From Bin5 sp034428435 (GTDB lineage: Bacteria > Chloroflexota > Anaerolineae > Caldilineales > Caldilineaceae): a stretch of 64,000 nucleotides of DNA. The stretch lies in assembly GCA_034428435.1 (NCBI GenBank), contig DAOUHY010000265.1, forward strand, positions 19,461 through 83,460, written 5' to 3'. Numbering within the stretch: position 1 is the stretch's first letter; every line of letters starts with the position of its first letter. The notes beneath the pieces were generated by a model. It was not told the origin of the DNA, ran no database searches, and saw only the letters and a list, made by a program, of their open reading frames with translations. Shown here piece after piece: positions 29,288-39,066 of the stretch. The position numbers and the translations under genes are program-made.

Positions 29288-30055
29288 TTATCGGAAAATG
29301 GTAAATCTCGTCAATGGCCAGTAACGCACCCAAATGCGGCCCCTGATGTAGTCGCGGTGAACGGGGCCAAAGGAGCGGCTGTCGTTGCTATTGACGCGGT
29401 TGTCGCCCAGTACGAAGAATGCGTCTTCGGCCAGCGTAACGGGGCCGTAATTGGAACGGAAAGTCACAAGGCCGGGAGCCAGCCGACCGTCTTCTGCAGC
29501 GGGGAGGTCCTGGATTCCGAGCTGAATGGCTTCCCGGTCCGGAGAAGCCACTTCACGACCGTCGACCAGAAGGCGTCCCTGCTGAATCTCGACCGTCTGT
29601 CCCGGGAGACCCACGACGCGCTTGATAATCAGTGCCGGTGACCCGGGCATATCCAGGACGATAATTTCGTTGTGGCGCGGGGCATGGAAATGGTAACTTA
29701 ACTTTTCCATGATCAGCCGCTCTTCCGGCAGAAGGTTGGGCTGCATACTTTGCCCGCGCACGATGGTTGCCTGGGCCAAGAAGAGATGTATGAACGCTGC
29801 CAGAAAGATGGCAGGGAAGACGATCTGTGCGAAGTCCTTGAGCGCGGAAAAGATGGATGCGGCCGTGGAGACGTTTTGCGAATCAGGGAGGGACTGCCCG
29901 GCCGCCGGACCGTCAGAGCCGGTGGATGGAAAGAGCCGGGCAGCGCCAACATGCTGCGGGTGATCCGCAGGAGGAGCGGCTGCCTGCCTTTCATCCGCAA
30001 GCAGCGCGCTGCGAGGGCTGGTTTGCTCCTCCTGATTTCGATTCGACATCTTCAT
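29288..30055 (-). CDS. lepB: Signal peptidase I
   Basis: Membrane-anchored serine protease that removes signal peptides from secreted proteins. 255 residues: a disordered, charged N-terminus (1-65), one transmembrane helix (about 70-95) and the catalytic domain outside. Ser103 lies in GQSMQP and the general base Lys145 in IIKRVVGLPG; the family GDNR motif is near 216-219. Start M1 at 30055 or M3 at 30049 cannot be separated. It lies 46 bp after pnp on the same strand and may share its transcript. Confidence 0.94.
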   Translation of the reverse strand: MKMSNRNQEEQTSPRSALLADERQAAAPPADHPQHVGAARLFPSTGSDGPAAGQSLPDSQNVSTAASIFSALKDFAQIVFPAIFLAAFIHLFLAQATIVRGQSMQPNLLPEERLIMEKLSYHFHAPRHNEIIVLDMPGSPALIIKRVVGLPGQTVEIQQGRLLVDGREVASPDREAIQLGIQDLPAAEDGRLAPGLVTFRSNYGPVTLAEDAFFVLGDNRVNSNDSRSFGPVHRDYIRGRIWVRYWPLTRFTIFR

Positions 30056-30101
30056 CGATCGAATGAACCTACTAAGGGACTCACTGGCGGGCCGCCACCT
30101 C

Positions 30102-32357
30102 TCATCTGCGCGGACGGCCCCCGTTTCTCATACTGCGGTCGCGGTCGCGGTCGCGGTCGCGGCGTCCACCTCTGTCGCGGTCGCGGCCGCCGCCGCGGCG
30201 CCCACCGCGGTCGCGGTCACGAGCTTCCTCTGCACTCCAACCTTCCAATACAGCTTGCCGGCTCAACCGAATTTTGCCTGCGGGATCGATGTCGATCACC
30301 ATGGTTGTGAGTTCATCGCCGACGTTGGCGATTTCTTCCACGTTATTGACCCGGTAGTCGGCCAACTGACTGATGTGTACCAACCCGTCCACGCCGGGCA
30401 GCAGGTTGACAAATGCACCGTAGGCTTCGACTCTCACCACCTGTCCGGTGTAGATTTTGCCTATTTCGACCTCTTCGGTCAGAGATTCGATTTCGCGGCG
30501 GGCCTCTTCGGCAGCGAGACCGTTAAGGCCGGAGATAAACACCGAGCCGTCGTCGTCGATATCGATTTTAACCTCGTATCGTTCCTGCAGGGCTCGAACT
30601 GTCTTGCCGCCCGGGCCGATGATCTTGCCGATCTTCTCCGGGTCGACGCTCACTGTCAGGATACGCGGCGCGTAGGGGCTTAGCTCCTCACGGGATTCGG
30701 GGAGAACCTCCAGCATCTTTTGCATTATGTGAAGGCGCCCCTGGCGGGCCTGCTCCAGCGCGATGCGCAGGATCTCGAAGTCCAGTCCTTTGATCTTGAG
30801 ATCCATTTGCAAGGCAGTGATGCCATGACTGCTGCCGGCGACTTTGAAGTCCATGTCGCCGAGATGATCTTCGACGCCCTGGATATCGGACAACACCACG
30901 TAGTCCCCGGAGTCCTGGTCCTGCACCAAGCCCATTGCAATGCCGGAAACAGGGGCATCGATTGGGACGCCAGCGTCCATGAGCGCCAGCGTGCTTCCGC
31001 AGACTGAGCCCATGCTGGTCGAACCGTTACTGCTGACAGCCTCGCTCACCAAGCGCAGGGTGTAGGGGAAATCTTCAGGAATAACGGTCTGCAGGGCACG
31101 TTCGGCGAGGGCGCCATGACCGATTTCGCGGCGTTTTGGACCCCTCATGGGATAGGCTTCGCCGGTCGAATAGGGTGGGAAGTTGTAGTGATGGATATAG
31201 CGTTTTTCTTCTTCCGGCTGCAATGTGTAGAGGCGCTGGGCATCGCCCGGCGTGCCAAGTGTAGCAATTGTCAGGACGTGCGTTTCGCCGCGCATAAAGA
31301 AGCCGCTGCCGTGGACACGGGGAATGTTCCCCACCTGAACCCGGATCGGTCGTACGGTCTGGGGGTCGCGGCCATCGGGTCGGACGCTCTCGTCCAGGAT
31401 GCGTCTGCGAACTGCGTCCTTGTAGAGGTTGTCCAACGTGTCGTCCACGTCTCCGGCTTCGACCTCTCCTGTTCCGATCGGTTCGGACAGGGCCTCCATG
31501 GTTTCGTCGCGGATCGCGGCGAGGCGGGACTTGCGTTCGTCACGGTCCGTTGTCCCGGCCACGGCTGTCGCGACTTTGTCACGCGCCAGCTGGTTCACCT
31601 GTTCGACAGTGTGATCGGCAGCTATGAAGACGGGATAGTCGGTATGTTTTTCTTTGCCGACGTCTGCCTGCATCTGCTGAATCGTCTGAATCGCCGGCTG
31701 CATCGATTCATAGGCCAAACGCAGCCCATCCAGCATGATATCTTCCGGGAGCTCGTTTGCGCCGGCTTCCACCATCAGGATATTGTCGGCCGTACCGGCA
31801 ACCTGCAGGCCGAGAGTGCTCAACTGCATATCGGAAGCTGTCGGGTTGACAACAAACTCGCCGTCAACATAGGCGACTGAAGCTGCGCCAACGGGCCCAT
31901 CCCAAGGAATGTCGCTGATTGACAGGGCAGCTGAAGCTGAGATGATCGCCAGTGGGTCGATCAGGTGCTCGTTGTCAGAACTGAGCGCGGTGAGGATGAT
32001 TTGAACTTCGTTGCGCATACCCTTTGGGAAGAGCGGGCGCAGGGGCCGGTCCACCAGGCGGCAGAGGAGGATCGCCTGTTCGCTAGGCCGGCCTTCACGG
32101 CGGAAGAGGTTGCCAGGAATACGTCCGGCGGCGTAGAGTTTTTCTTCAAAATCGACGGTTAAGGGAAAGAAGCCGATTCCCGGCCTCACGCCTCTATCCA
32201 TCGTGGCAGTGGCGAGGATTACCGTGTCGCCGCACCTGACGGTGACGGCGCCGCCTGCCTGCTGGGCAAGGATACCCGTCTCGATACTAAGCTCTTTGTC
32301 GCCCAAAGTCGTCGTATAGGTTTGGGCGCCTTCAAACAATCTGAATTGGTCCATCAT
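30102..32357 (-). CDS. pnp: Polynucleotide phosphorylase
   Basis: Phosphorolytic 3'-5' exoribonuclease of the RNA degradosome. 751 residues: two RNase PH-like domains with the all-helical linker between them, a KH domain with the GxxG loop in IIGPGGKTVR, and an S1 domain (IGKIYTGQVVRVEAYGAFVN). The last 45 residues are an Arg/Asp/Gly-rich tail built from RD and RGG steps, probably an RNA- or partner-binding appendix. rpsO lies upstream, the classical rpsO-pnp order. The 527-bp gap to rpsO is long and contains two neighbouring hairpins that may serve autoregulation. Confidence 0.96.
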   Translation of the reverse strand: MMDQFRLFEGAQTYTTTLGDKELSIETGILAQQAGGAVTVRCGDTVILATATMDRGVRPGIGFFPLTVDFEEKLYAAGRIPGNLFRREGRPSEQAILLCRLVDRPLRPLFPKGMRNEVQIILTALSSDNEHLIDPLAIISASAALSISDIPWDGPVGAASVAYVDGEFVVNPTASDMQLSTLGLQVAGTADNILMVEAGANELPEDIMLDGLRLAYESMQPAIQTIQQMQADVGKEKHTDYPVFIAADHTVEQVNQLARDKVATAVAGTTDRDERKSRLAAIRDETMEALSEPIGTGEVEAGDVDDTLDNLYKDAVRRRILDESVRPDGRDPQTVRPIRVQVGNIPRVHGSGFFMRGETHVLTIATLGTPGDAQRLYTLQPEEEKRYIHHYNFPPYSTGEAYPMRGPKRREIGHGALAERALQTVIPEDFPYTLRLVSEAVSSNGSTSMGSVCGSTLALMDAGVPIDAPVSGIAMGLVQDQDSGDYVVLSDIQGVEDHLGDMDFKVAGSSHGITALQMDLKIKGLDFEILRIALEQARQGRLHIMQKMLEVLPESREELSPYAPRILTVSVDPEKIGKIIGPGGKTVRALQERYEVKIDIDDDGSVFISGLNGLAAEEARREIESLTEEVEIGKIYTGQVVRVEAYGAFVNLLPGVDGLVHISQLADYRVNNVEEIANVGDELTTMVIDIDPAGKIRLSRQAVLEGWSAEEARDRDRGGRRGGGRDRDRGGRRDRDRDRDRSMRNGGRPRR
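30135..30217. repeat. Low-complexity GCGGTC repeat encoding the PNPase RD/RG tail
   Basis: Irregular iterations of GCGGTC and GCGGCC within the 3' end of pnp. They encode the Arg-Asp and Arg-Gly steps on the minus strand. Such tracts change length easily by slippage. Confidence 0.7.
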
Positions 32358-32419
32358 TTTTCACCTCGAAGTGAATATTGCGCCGCTCTGCGCAAAGGTA
32401 GAGCGGGCAGGTGGGGCCA

Positions 32420-32464
32420 CCGGTTCGTGCTGGTACCAGAACCGGCAACGCATCCGACGTTGCC
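32420..32464 (-). other. Two adjacent stem-loops in the pnp leader
   Basis: CCGGTTC (32420-32426) pairs with GAACCGG (32439-32445), and GGCAACG (32444-32450) pairs with CGTTGCC (32458-32464). They share two bases, so they are neighbours that compete at one end. They lie 63-107 bp before the pnp start within the rpsO-pnp gap (32358-32884), where I see no gene. In E. coli, RNase III cuts a leader hairpin here and PNPase then represses its own mRNA; a similar role is inferred. Confidence 0.5.
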
Positions 32465-32884
32465 GCCACCCGCATACGAATTCGCTGTTCTGAATAGCAG
32501 GCGGTGCTACTCGCTGTTCATCATCGCAACGAAATCTCTGAGCATTGTTTCGAGGTGCGGAACTGGAGGACGGAACGAAGCGATCGATCGCGAGCGCGAA
32601 GGGCTCTATCAACGATGGCTTCGGTCCATTCTCCAATGCCGGACCTCGGAGGCAGAATCTGCCTGTTACAATGCGCTGAGCACGGTGTGCATCTGCGAGC
32701 GGCTGGTGGCAGTATTTCTTTTTCGATCTGTCGCGCCGTCGAGCACGACCTAGGTATAGATCTGCCGGGGGCAGGGCACGGCCTACTGCGTAGAGGCTAA
32801 GGGGCCGTGACTTGAGAAGGCACCCGGCGAGAGCATCCATGACCGATAGGCGAAGGTATTTGCAGCCCGCTCTATCGGTGCCAA

Positions 32885-33154
32885 TTATCGCCGTAGACCA
32901 AGCCTCTGAATCAGCTGGCGATAGCGGTTCACATCCTTTCTGGCCAGGTATGCCAAATGGCGGCGGCGTTGACCGACCAACTTCAACAGGCCACGACGCG
33001 ACCCTTCATCATGCTTGTGCGCCTTCAAGTGGTCGGTCAGGGCATTGATGCGCGTGGTAAGGAGGGCGACCTGCACCTCCGGGGATCCGGTGTCCTGGTC
33101 GAAAGTCCGGTATTCCTCAATGATCTTTGTCTTTTCGTCCGTCGAAATACTCAT
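32885..33154 (-). CDS. rpsO: 30S ribosomal protein S15
   Basis: Primary 16S rRNA binding protein of the small subunit, 89 residues, normal length. Typical sequence: FDQDTGSPEVQVALLTTRIN in the middle and RRRHLAYLARKD near the end. The start is ATG 33154 with AGGAG upstream; a longer open frame to 33283 is not needed. First gene of the rpsO-pnp pair, with its own promoter about 150 bp upstream. Confidence 0.97.
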   Translation of the reverse strand: MSISTDEKTKIIEEYRTFDQDTGSPEVQVALLTTRINALTDHLKAHKHDEGSRRGLLKLVGQRRRHLAYLARKDVNRYRQLIQRLGLRR

Positions 33155-33303
33155 GTGGTACTCCTGAACTCCTTTCCTTTTGGACCAGAGAATCCCGAAT
33201 GCGCTGTCCAATTGTAACCATTCTCTGGAGGGCCGCCTGTTGCGTTGAGAGAGCCAAATCATCGCTGGAATACCTTGGCGCATGATCCAGCCGGTACTGA
33301 ATC

Positions 33304-33332
33304 AGTTTAGCACATGAGCAGACGACTCCCAA
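33304..33332 (-). promoter_or_regulatory. Candidate rpsO promoter
   Basis: Minus strand: TTGGGA (33327-33332), 17-bp spacer, TAAACT (33304-33309) with TGC directly before it, an extended -10 form. The leader to rpsO would be about 140 nt, long enough for S15-type autoregulation. Confidence 0.45.
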
Positions 33333-33562
33333 ACTTTCGCCGTCATGTCACTATACGTAGAACCTCGTTATGGGGTCGCGTCAGGGCCTTGAGAATCCGA
33401 AGTCGCAACAGAATGCTGGGTAGATTCCGGGTGCAGAGACATGGCTCAACAGTTATCCAAGGTTCTTTTTCGGACGCGGATTCAAGAGATTGACTGGATG
33501 GGAATACGACTGGGAGACCACGGCAAGGCGCCAGGAGAATTGACGGGGCATTGCCGTGGTGT

Positions 33563-34026
33563 AAGGTGCATCCCTGATTTGGGGAGGGAACGGCCTGGCG
33601 GGGAATCAGTGCCAGCGGCGGCTGGCGTTGTATAGCGTCTTTGGGCGAGACGCAGTGCAGGCGCCGGGCCCGGCCGTACGGTGGCGTCCGTCAGTTGGGG
33701 AGGGTGCGAGGGCAGGCACATGGCCGGCACCTACGGGGATCTGATGGGACTGGCGGGACGTGGTCGGGCTGGACACCTTCGATTAGGCACCTGTTACGAA
33801 CATCGACACCAGGTCGACCAGGGATGTTGTAGGAGAGGGGGCGTTGCGGGGGCGGAGCCCCCGCACAAGGGAGGGCCGACTAGGCCCGACCGCCCAAAGG
33901 CGAGGAGAGAGGGGAGAGGAGTGAGGAGAGAGACGCCGTTTCTTTTGCCTCAGAGTTGATCGCGGGGTGGCAATGGTTGGTCTGCCGCCAAAAGTATACG
34001 AGTGTTCGCCCCTATTTTGGGATGCA
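33563..34026 (+). mobile_element. MITE-like non-coding element, copy 2
   Basis: Element of 464 bp in the divergent rpsO/queG intergenic region. The left end carries TGCATCCCTGATTTGGGG and the right end, reverse-complemented, TGCATCCCAAAATAGGGG. The 10-bp word GCCGTGGTGT occurs at 33553-33562 and again at 34027-34036, immediately after the right end: a perfect target-site duplication. The two-hairpin core is at 33824-33896. The left half (about 33570-33770) closely matches copy 3. No transposase or real gene inside. Confidence 0.8.
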
Positions 34027-34043
34027 GCCGTGGTGTCGACCTC

Positions 34044-34072
34044 TTGAAAACAGAATTGGCTGCCCTTATAAT
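34044..34072 (+). promoter_or_regulatory. Strong sigma70-type promoter of queG
   Basis: TTGAAA (34044-34049), exactly 17 bp, then TATAAT (34067-34072): a near-consensus promoter. It begins 18 bp after the right end of mobile element copy 2 and 8 bp after the duplicated target word. The leader to queG would be about 210 nt. Confidence 0.7.
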
Positions 34073-34289
34073 GGGCCTGACTTGCTGAACGGTTACTCTG
34101 CCTACTTCAAGAGTGCAAGCGGAATCACATTCTCTAACAGTTGTGCCGGCACTGGCTCTCATGCATCAGGACGGAGTCAGATTGAGGCCGGCTGGGTAGA
34201 GAGATGCCGAGCCAAGAGTTGGGTTTGCGCGCCGTTTGATTGGCGTGAACGGAGAAGACATTCATTGACTGTGTTCCAAAAAGGTGTCC

Positions 34290-35687
34290 ATGAGGTCTGA
34301 CCACAGCTTAACCGCATTGTTAAAGTCCGAAGCGGGACGCTTAGGTTTCGACTTCTGTCGAATCGTCAAGGTGGATGAAGCGGCGCATGCGGAGTTTTTT
34401 GTCCGCTGGCTCGGGCTGGGCCGGGCCGGGGAAATGGCGTACCTGGCTCGAAATCTACAGAAAAGGCGTAATCCGGCCCTGCTGGCCGAGGAGGGCCCGC
34501 CCTTTCGATCGCTTGTCGTGCTGGGCGTTGACTATCATCGCTTCGATCTGGCGCCGGAGGTTTTGAGCGACAGGTCGCGCGGCATCATCGCCCGCTATGC
34601 CTGGGGGGAGGACTATCACGAGATAATTCGTCCGCTGCTGTATGAACTGGATGGCTGGTTGCGAGTCCGGACAGGCCGCTCGACTTTGGGGAAAGGGCTG
34701 GTTGATACAGGTCCGGTACTGGAAAGGGACTGGGCGCAACAGGCCGGCATAGGCTTTACCGGAAAAAACTGCTGTACGATTCACCCAGCGAGGGGAAGCT
34801 GGGTCTTTCTGGCAACGCTCCTGGTGCCGGAGGCGCTGGCCAGCGACCCGCCTGTGGAAGCGGTTCGCTCGGCAGACTTGAGTGTGGAGGAGACACTTGC
34901 GGGCCTACCGGCCGGGGGCGATTACGGGGCGTGGCAGCTGCAAGAGAACAGCTGCGTGCCGCCTGTGAATCGTGAGAGCAGTGCTCTCGAATTCGAGGCG
35001 GATGCGCGTGCGTCTTCGCCGGTCACTTGCGGTCACTGTACACGATGCCTGGATGCCTGCCCCACCGATGCCTTTGCAGGCCCGTTTCACCTGGATCCCC
35101 AGCGCTGTATATCCTACTGGACGATTGAATCGCGCCAGCCGATTCCGCGACCGCTGCGGGGCATGTTCGGTAACCGGATTTTCGGGTGCGACATCTGCCA
35201 GGAGGTATGTCCCTGGAATCAACGGCTAGCAGAGAGGACGCCTCTGCTGAAAGGGCTGGAGGCTCAACAGGCGCGCGTCGCGCCGCCGCTGCTGGAGGGT
35301 TTCGATCGACGCCTGCCTTACTGGCTTGAGCCTGGCGCTTTCGCCGAGCGTTGGCGGCGGTCGCCGCTTAAGCGGGCAAAGCGGGCAGGGATGCTGCGCA
35401 ATGTCTGCATTGCCCTCGGAAACTGGGGCGACACGGCGGCCTTTGCAGGATTGGAAGCAGCTGCGGCCGACGAATCGGCGCTGGCGCGAGGACACGCGGC
35501 CTGGGGGCTGGGTGAACTGCTGCGCCGGCACAACGATGCTCGGGCCGCGTCCTGTCTTGAATCCCAGCTTGCCGACGAAGCAGATTCGTGGGTAAGGGAG
35601 GAGATTGCCATCGCGCTCGGGCGCGGGAATGAAACTTTAGCCGCGAGCAGGCGTAGAGATGAATATAGCCGAACTGCCGGACACTGA
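34290..35687 (+). CDS. queG: Epoxyqueuosine reductase
   Basis: Cobalamin-dependent iron-sulfur enzyme that makes queuosine in tRNA from epoxyqueuosine. 465 residues. The catalytic-region motif DTGPVLERDWA is near 138; two [4Fe-4S] ferredoxin-like motifs follow, CGHCTRCLDACP (about 247-258) and CDICQEVCP (about 300-308). The last 120 residues are HEAT-like repeats as in long QueG forms. ATG 34290 is taken; a GTG two codons earlier is possible. An insertion of about 40 residues before the first cluster is longer than usual. Other queuosine genes are not in the window. Confidence 0.94.
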   Translation: MRSDHSLTALLKSEAGRLGFDFCRIVKVDEAAHAEFFVRWLGLGRAGEMAYLARNLQKRRNPALLAEEGPPFRSLVVLGVDYHRFDLAPEVLSDRSRGIIARYAWGEDYHEIIRPLLYELDGWLRVRTGRSTLGKGLVDTGPVLERDWAQQAGIGFTGKNCCTIHPARGSWVFLATLLVPEALASDPPVEAVRSADLSVEETLAGLPAGGDYGAWQLQENSCVPPVNRESSALEFEADARASSPVTCGHCTRCLDACPTDAFAGPFHLDPQRCISYWTIESRQPIPRPLRGMFGNRIFGCDICQEVCPWNQRLAERTPLLKGLEAQQARVAPPLLEGFDRRLPYWLEPGAFAERWRRSPLKRAKRAGMLRNVCIALGNWGDTAAFAGLEAAAADESALARGHAAWGLGELLRRHNDARAASCLESQLADEADSWVREEIAIALGRGNETLAASRRRDEYSRTAGH

Positions 35688-35728
35688 GTTGCTTTGCATC
35701 GCTGTGTCTTCGACAAAGGAGAGCACTT

Positions 35729-36694
35729 ATGGATATTGGACGAGCACTGACTTACTTTTCGGAGGACGAACGCTGGGTCGAGAAGACGGCCATCGGCACG
35801 GGGTTGCTTCTGATCAGTTCATTGCTCCTCGTGGCGTTGATTGGCGTTCTTGGCTACTTTATTCTGTTCGGATACCTGGTGCGTCTGCTGCAGAACGTAC
35901 GAGACGACACGCATCCTGTTCTGCCTGAGTGGGATCGGTGGGGTGACGATTTGGTACGCGGGGTGAAGTTGGCCTGCGTCTATGTAGTGTGGGCTCTGCC
36001 AATCCTTTTGGTATCCGTTCCTATGTTCATCATCGGAGTGGTCGTCTCGGAAAACTTTCAGTACGTGGACGAAGACGTTGGAATGATATTCATCCTGTGT
36101 TCCCTCTGTTTGCAGTTTCTGGTTGGCATGGCTTTCCTCGTGTTCCAGCCCGGATTCACGATTGCCTTTGCCAGAAACGAAACGATCAGCGAAGGACTTC
36201 AGGTTTCCGAGATCTGGGACTGGACCCGCGACAATATAGGCAATGTTGCGATCGTCGCGATTCTCACGGTGATTGCCAGCATGATCATTACGACGGTCGG
36301 CAGTATTGTGGGACTGATTCTGTGTGTAATCGGCGCTGTCGTGACTGTGCCCCTGTCGCAGCTGATCATTTACTACTTCCAGAGTCACCTGTACGGTCAA
36401 CTGGCGCGAGTTACCGGAGAGGGAACAGGGATGAGCCACATCGGGGCAATGCCGGATGTGGATCTTGACGCCGGCTGGACAGGTGAGCCTGTCGAAGAAA
36501 GCGAAGTGTCAGCCGAGATCGTCCCGCCGGAAGTGTTCGACCCACAAGCAGAGCCAGAGCCGCCGGTAGATCCTGAAATAGCGGTTGAACAGGAAGCGCC
36601 AGAAGAGTCAGAGGAGCCAGACGAAGAGATTCAATCCGAGGAGGATGGGCGGCCTGAAGAGGATGAACCGCCTTCGGAGCCGAAAGGCCAGTAG
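35729..36694 (+). CDS. DUF4013 family membrane protein with acidic tail
   Basis: 321 residues. About six hydrophobic segments in residues 20-215, with the motif FGYLVRLLQNVRDDTHPVLP (about 47-66) that resembles DUF4013. The last 85 residues are soluble and very rich in Glu, Pro and Asp. ATG 35729 is preceded by AAAGGAGA. It follows queG by 41 bp on the same strand and is closed by a good terminator. Function unknown. Confidence 0.75.
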   Translation: MDIGRALTYFSEDERWVEKTAIGTGLLLISSLLLVALIGVLGYFILFGYLVRLLQNVRDDTHPVLPEWDRWGDDLVRGVKLACVYVVWALPILLVSVPMFIIGVVVSENFQYVDEDVGMIFILCSLCLQFLVGMAFLVFQPGFTIAFARNETISEGLQVSEIWDWTRDNIGNVAIVAILTVIASMIITTVGSIVGLILCVIGAVVTVPLSQLIIYYFQSHLYGQLARVTGEGTGMSHIGAMPDVDLDAGWTGEPVEESEVSAEIVPPEVFDPQAEPEPPVDPEIAVEQEAPEESEEPDEEIQSEEDGRPEEDEPPSEPKGQ

Positions 36695-36735
36695 GTGCAG
36701 TAACACCCGGGGCAGAGCATCAGGTCCAGATTCAA

Positions 36736-36778
36736 AAAGCCCGTGCGAGACATTACAGTTTCACACGGGCTTTGTTTT
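36736..36778 (+). terminator. Rho-independent terminator after queG/DUF4013
   Basis: AAAGCCCGTG (36736-36745) pairs with CACGGGCTTT (36764-36773), followed by GTTTT; the A-run before the stem makes it usable from both sides. It separates the plus-strand genes from the convergent pdxT. Confidence 0.85.
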
Positions 36779-36886
36779 GCAGTACACAGTTGCCGGCGAC
36801 TGAAGGGGGGCATAGGATAGGCACCGATACGCCTCCTGGGATATGCCGGCTGTCAGTCTTCCCCCTCCGTGGCATTGTTCTCCCTG

Positions 36887-37513
36887 CTAGGGGGAACACG
36901 AACGGAATTCGTTAACGATCTGCACGAAATAGCGGTGCCAGCGCAGGTCGTCGGTTAGCTCGGGGTGAAAGGCCGTTGCCAGAATCGGTCCTTTGCGAAC
37001 GGCCGCGATCACCGGCTCGGCTTCGTGGCCAAGGGAGGCAACGGTGGCCAGAGTCTCAACATTTTCGGCGACAGCGGTAATGGCGGGCGCGCGGATGAAG
37101 ACTGCGTGAAACGGGGTATCTCCCAACGCGGGCACGTCGAGGTCGGCCTCGAAGCTGTCGACCTGGCGGCCGAAGTAGTTGCGATTGACGGTTACGTCCA
37201 GACCGCCGATCAGGGCCTGGCCGCCCAGTTTCTGGCCGGTTGCTTGCTCCGCCAGCAGAATCATCCCGGCGCAGGTACCCCAAGTGGGCCGCCCACTGTG
37301 AACCCATCGGCGCAGCGGCTCAACCAAGCCCCATCGCTCGGCCACCAGGCCCATACTGGTGCTCTCTCCCCCAGGAATAATCAATCCGTCCAAATGGTCC
37401 AGCTCTTTCGCCAGCCGGACTTCCGCGGCCTCGACGTTGAGGCGGTGCAGCATGGCGATATGTTCACGGAAGGCGCCTTGGAGCGCGAGTACTCCAAAAC
37501 GAGCTTCGCTCAT
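36887..37513 (-). CDS. pdxT: Pyridoxal 5'-phosphate synthase glutaminase subunit
   Basis: Class I glutamine amidotransferase that supplies ammonia to PdxS. 208 residues. The nucleophile is Cys81 in GTCAGM; the catalytic His and Glu are in the C-terminal FHPELT; IIPGGEST (45-52) forms the oxyanion region. ATG 37513 with a weak site. It lies 226 bp after pdxS on the same strand; a strong hairpin sits in the gap. Confidence 0.95.
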   Translation of the reverse strand: MSEARFGVLALQGAFREHIAMLHRLNVEAAEVRLAKELDHLDGLIIPGGESTSMGLVAERWGLVEPLRRWVHSGRPTWGTCAGMILLAEQATGQKLGGQALIGGLDVTVNRNYFGRQVDSFEADLDVPALGDTPFHAVFIRAPAITAVAENVETLATVASLGHEAEPVIAAVRKGPILATAFHPELTDDLRWHRYFVQIVNEFRSCSP

Positions 37514-37668
37514 GTCAAGCTTCTCAGGAGGTTCATTTGGGACGTCCTTGCGGCGATCGTGATTGAGAGTGGTGGAGGTCCCCAGAAGGACCTGGCGCTA
37601 AGAGAAAAGTGATGGAGGAACCTGCATACTAGGACTCACGTTCCTCTCAGCAGAGGAAGGCACCGAAC

Positions 37669-37703
37669 GCGGTGGCAAGAGTAAGGGAAACTCCTGCCAC
37701 CGC
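37669..37703 (-). other. Hairpin in the pdxS-pdxT gap
   Basis: GCGGTGGCA (37669-37677) pairs with TGCCACCGC (37695-37703). No T-run follows on the minus strand. A second weaker pair, GAGGAAC (37615-37621) with GTTCCTC (37640-37646), lies beyond it. They could be a partial terminator or an mRNA-processing site that sets the PdxS:PdxT ratio. Confidence 0.45.
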
Positions 37704-37739
37704 TACTCATGGAATTGGTGACTTTGGGCGTCGCGCCCG

Positions 37740-38657
<918 letters not shown>

Positions 38658-38773
38658 GGGTCTGTGCCTCCTTTGATGCCACAACGGGTCAGTATTTTTT
38701 CTTGCTGCGCGATGAGGGTAAACGCCGCGTAAGGGTCCTGTTCGACCTCTTGCGCTTGATATTGAATTCTGTT

Positions 38774-38803
38774 ATTGTAGTCAAAGGCCCCCTAAATTTC
38801 CAA
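38774..38803 (-). promoter_or_regulatory. Candidate pdxS promoter
   Basis: Minus strand: TTGGAA (38798-38803), 18-bp spacer, TACAAT (38774-38779). It predicts a leader of about 110 nt before pdxS. Confidence 0.5.
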
Positions 38804-38890
38804 CTTCGCAAAAGCAGCGATCCCGGTCTCAAGGACTGCTCTAAAATTCGTTGAAATGGCCCGGTCGATTAAGGTGTCAGTTGGGCAACG

Positions 38891-38926
38891 TTTACAACTG
38901 AGGTCGGCCTACTATTGTGCACAATA
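38891..38926 (+). promoter_or_regulatory. Candidate amtB promoter with overlapping palindromic operator
   Basis: TTTACA (38891-38896), 16-bp spacer, TATTGT (38913-38918). The -10 box is the left half of a perfect 14-bp palindrome TATTGTGCACAATA (38913-38926), so a dimeric regulator bound there would block the promoter. The gene downstream is the ammonium transporter, which suggests nitrogen control; the regulator is unknown. Confidence 0.45.
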
Positions 38927-39066
38927 ACCATAGGAATTCCGGCCGTGCTTCGGCGATGATTGGTTGGTAGCCAAGGGGGTTCCCGCCCGGGGCCCTCTTA
39001 GTCAATTCAACCCCACAACAGGTTTACGGACAGCAGGGATTGCCTGCAACAGGAGGAAATGGGTAT

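Noticed and set aside
33681..33959. Reading frames inside the mobile elements that share a common peptide (RRGGVAGAEPPHKGG)
   Set aside because: They arise because the DNA core is the same in the three copies; upstream and downstream parts of the frames differ, no ribosome site is present, and the composition is that of a GC-rich hairpin.
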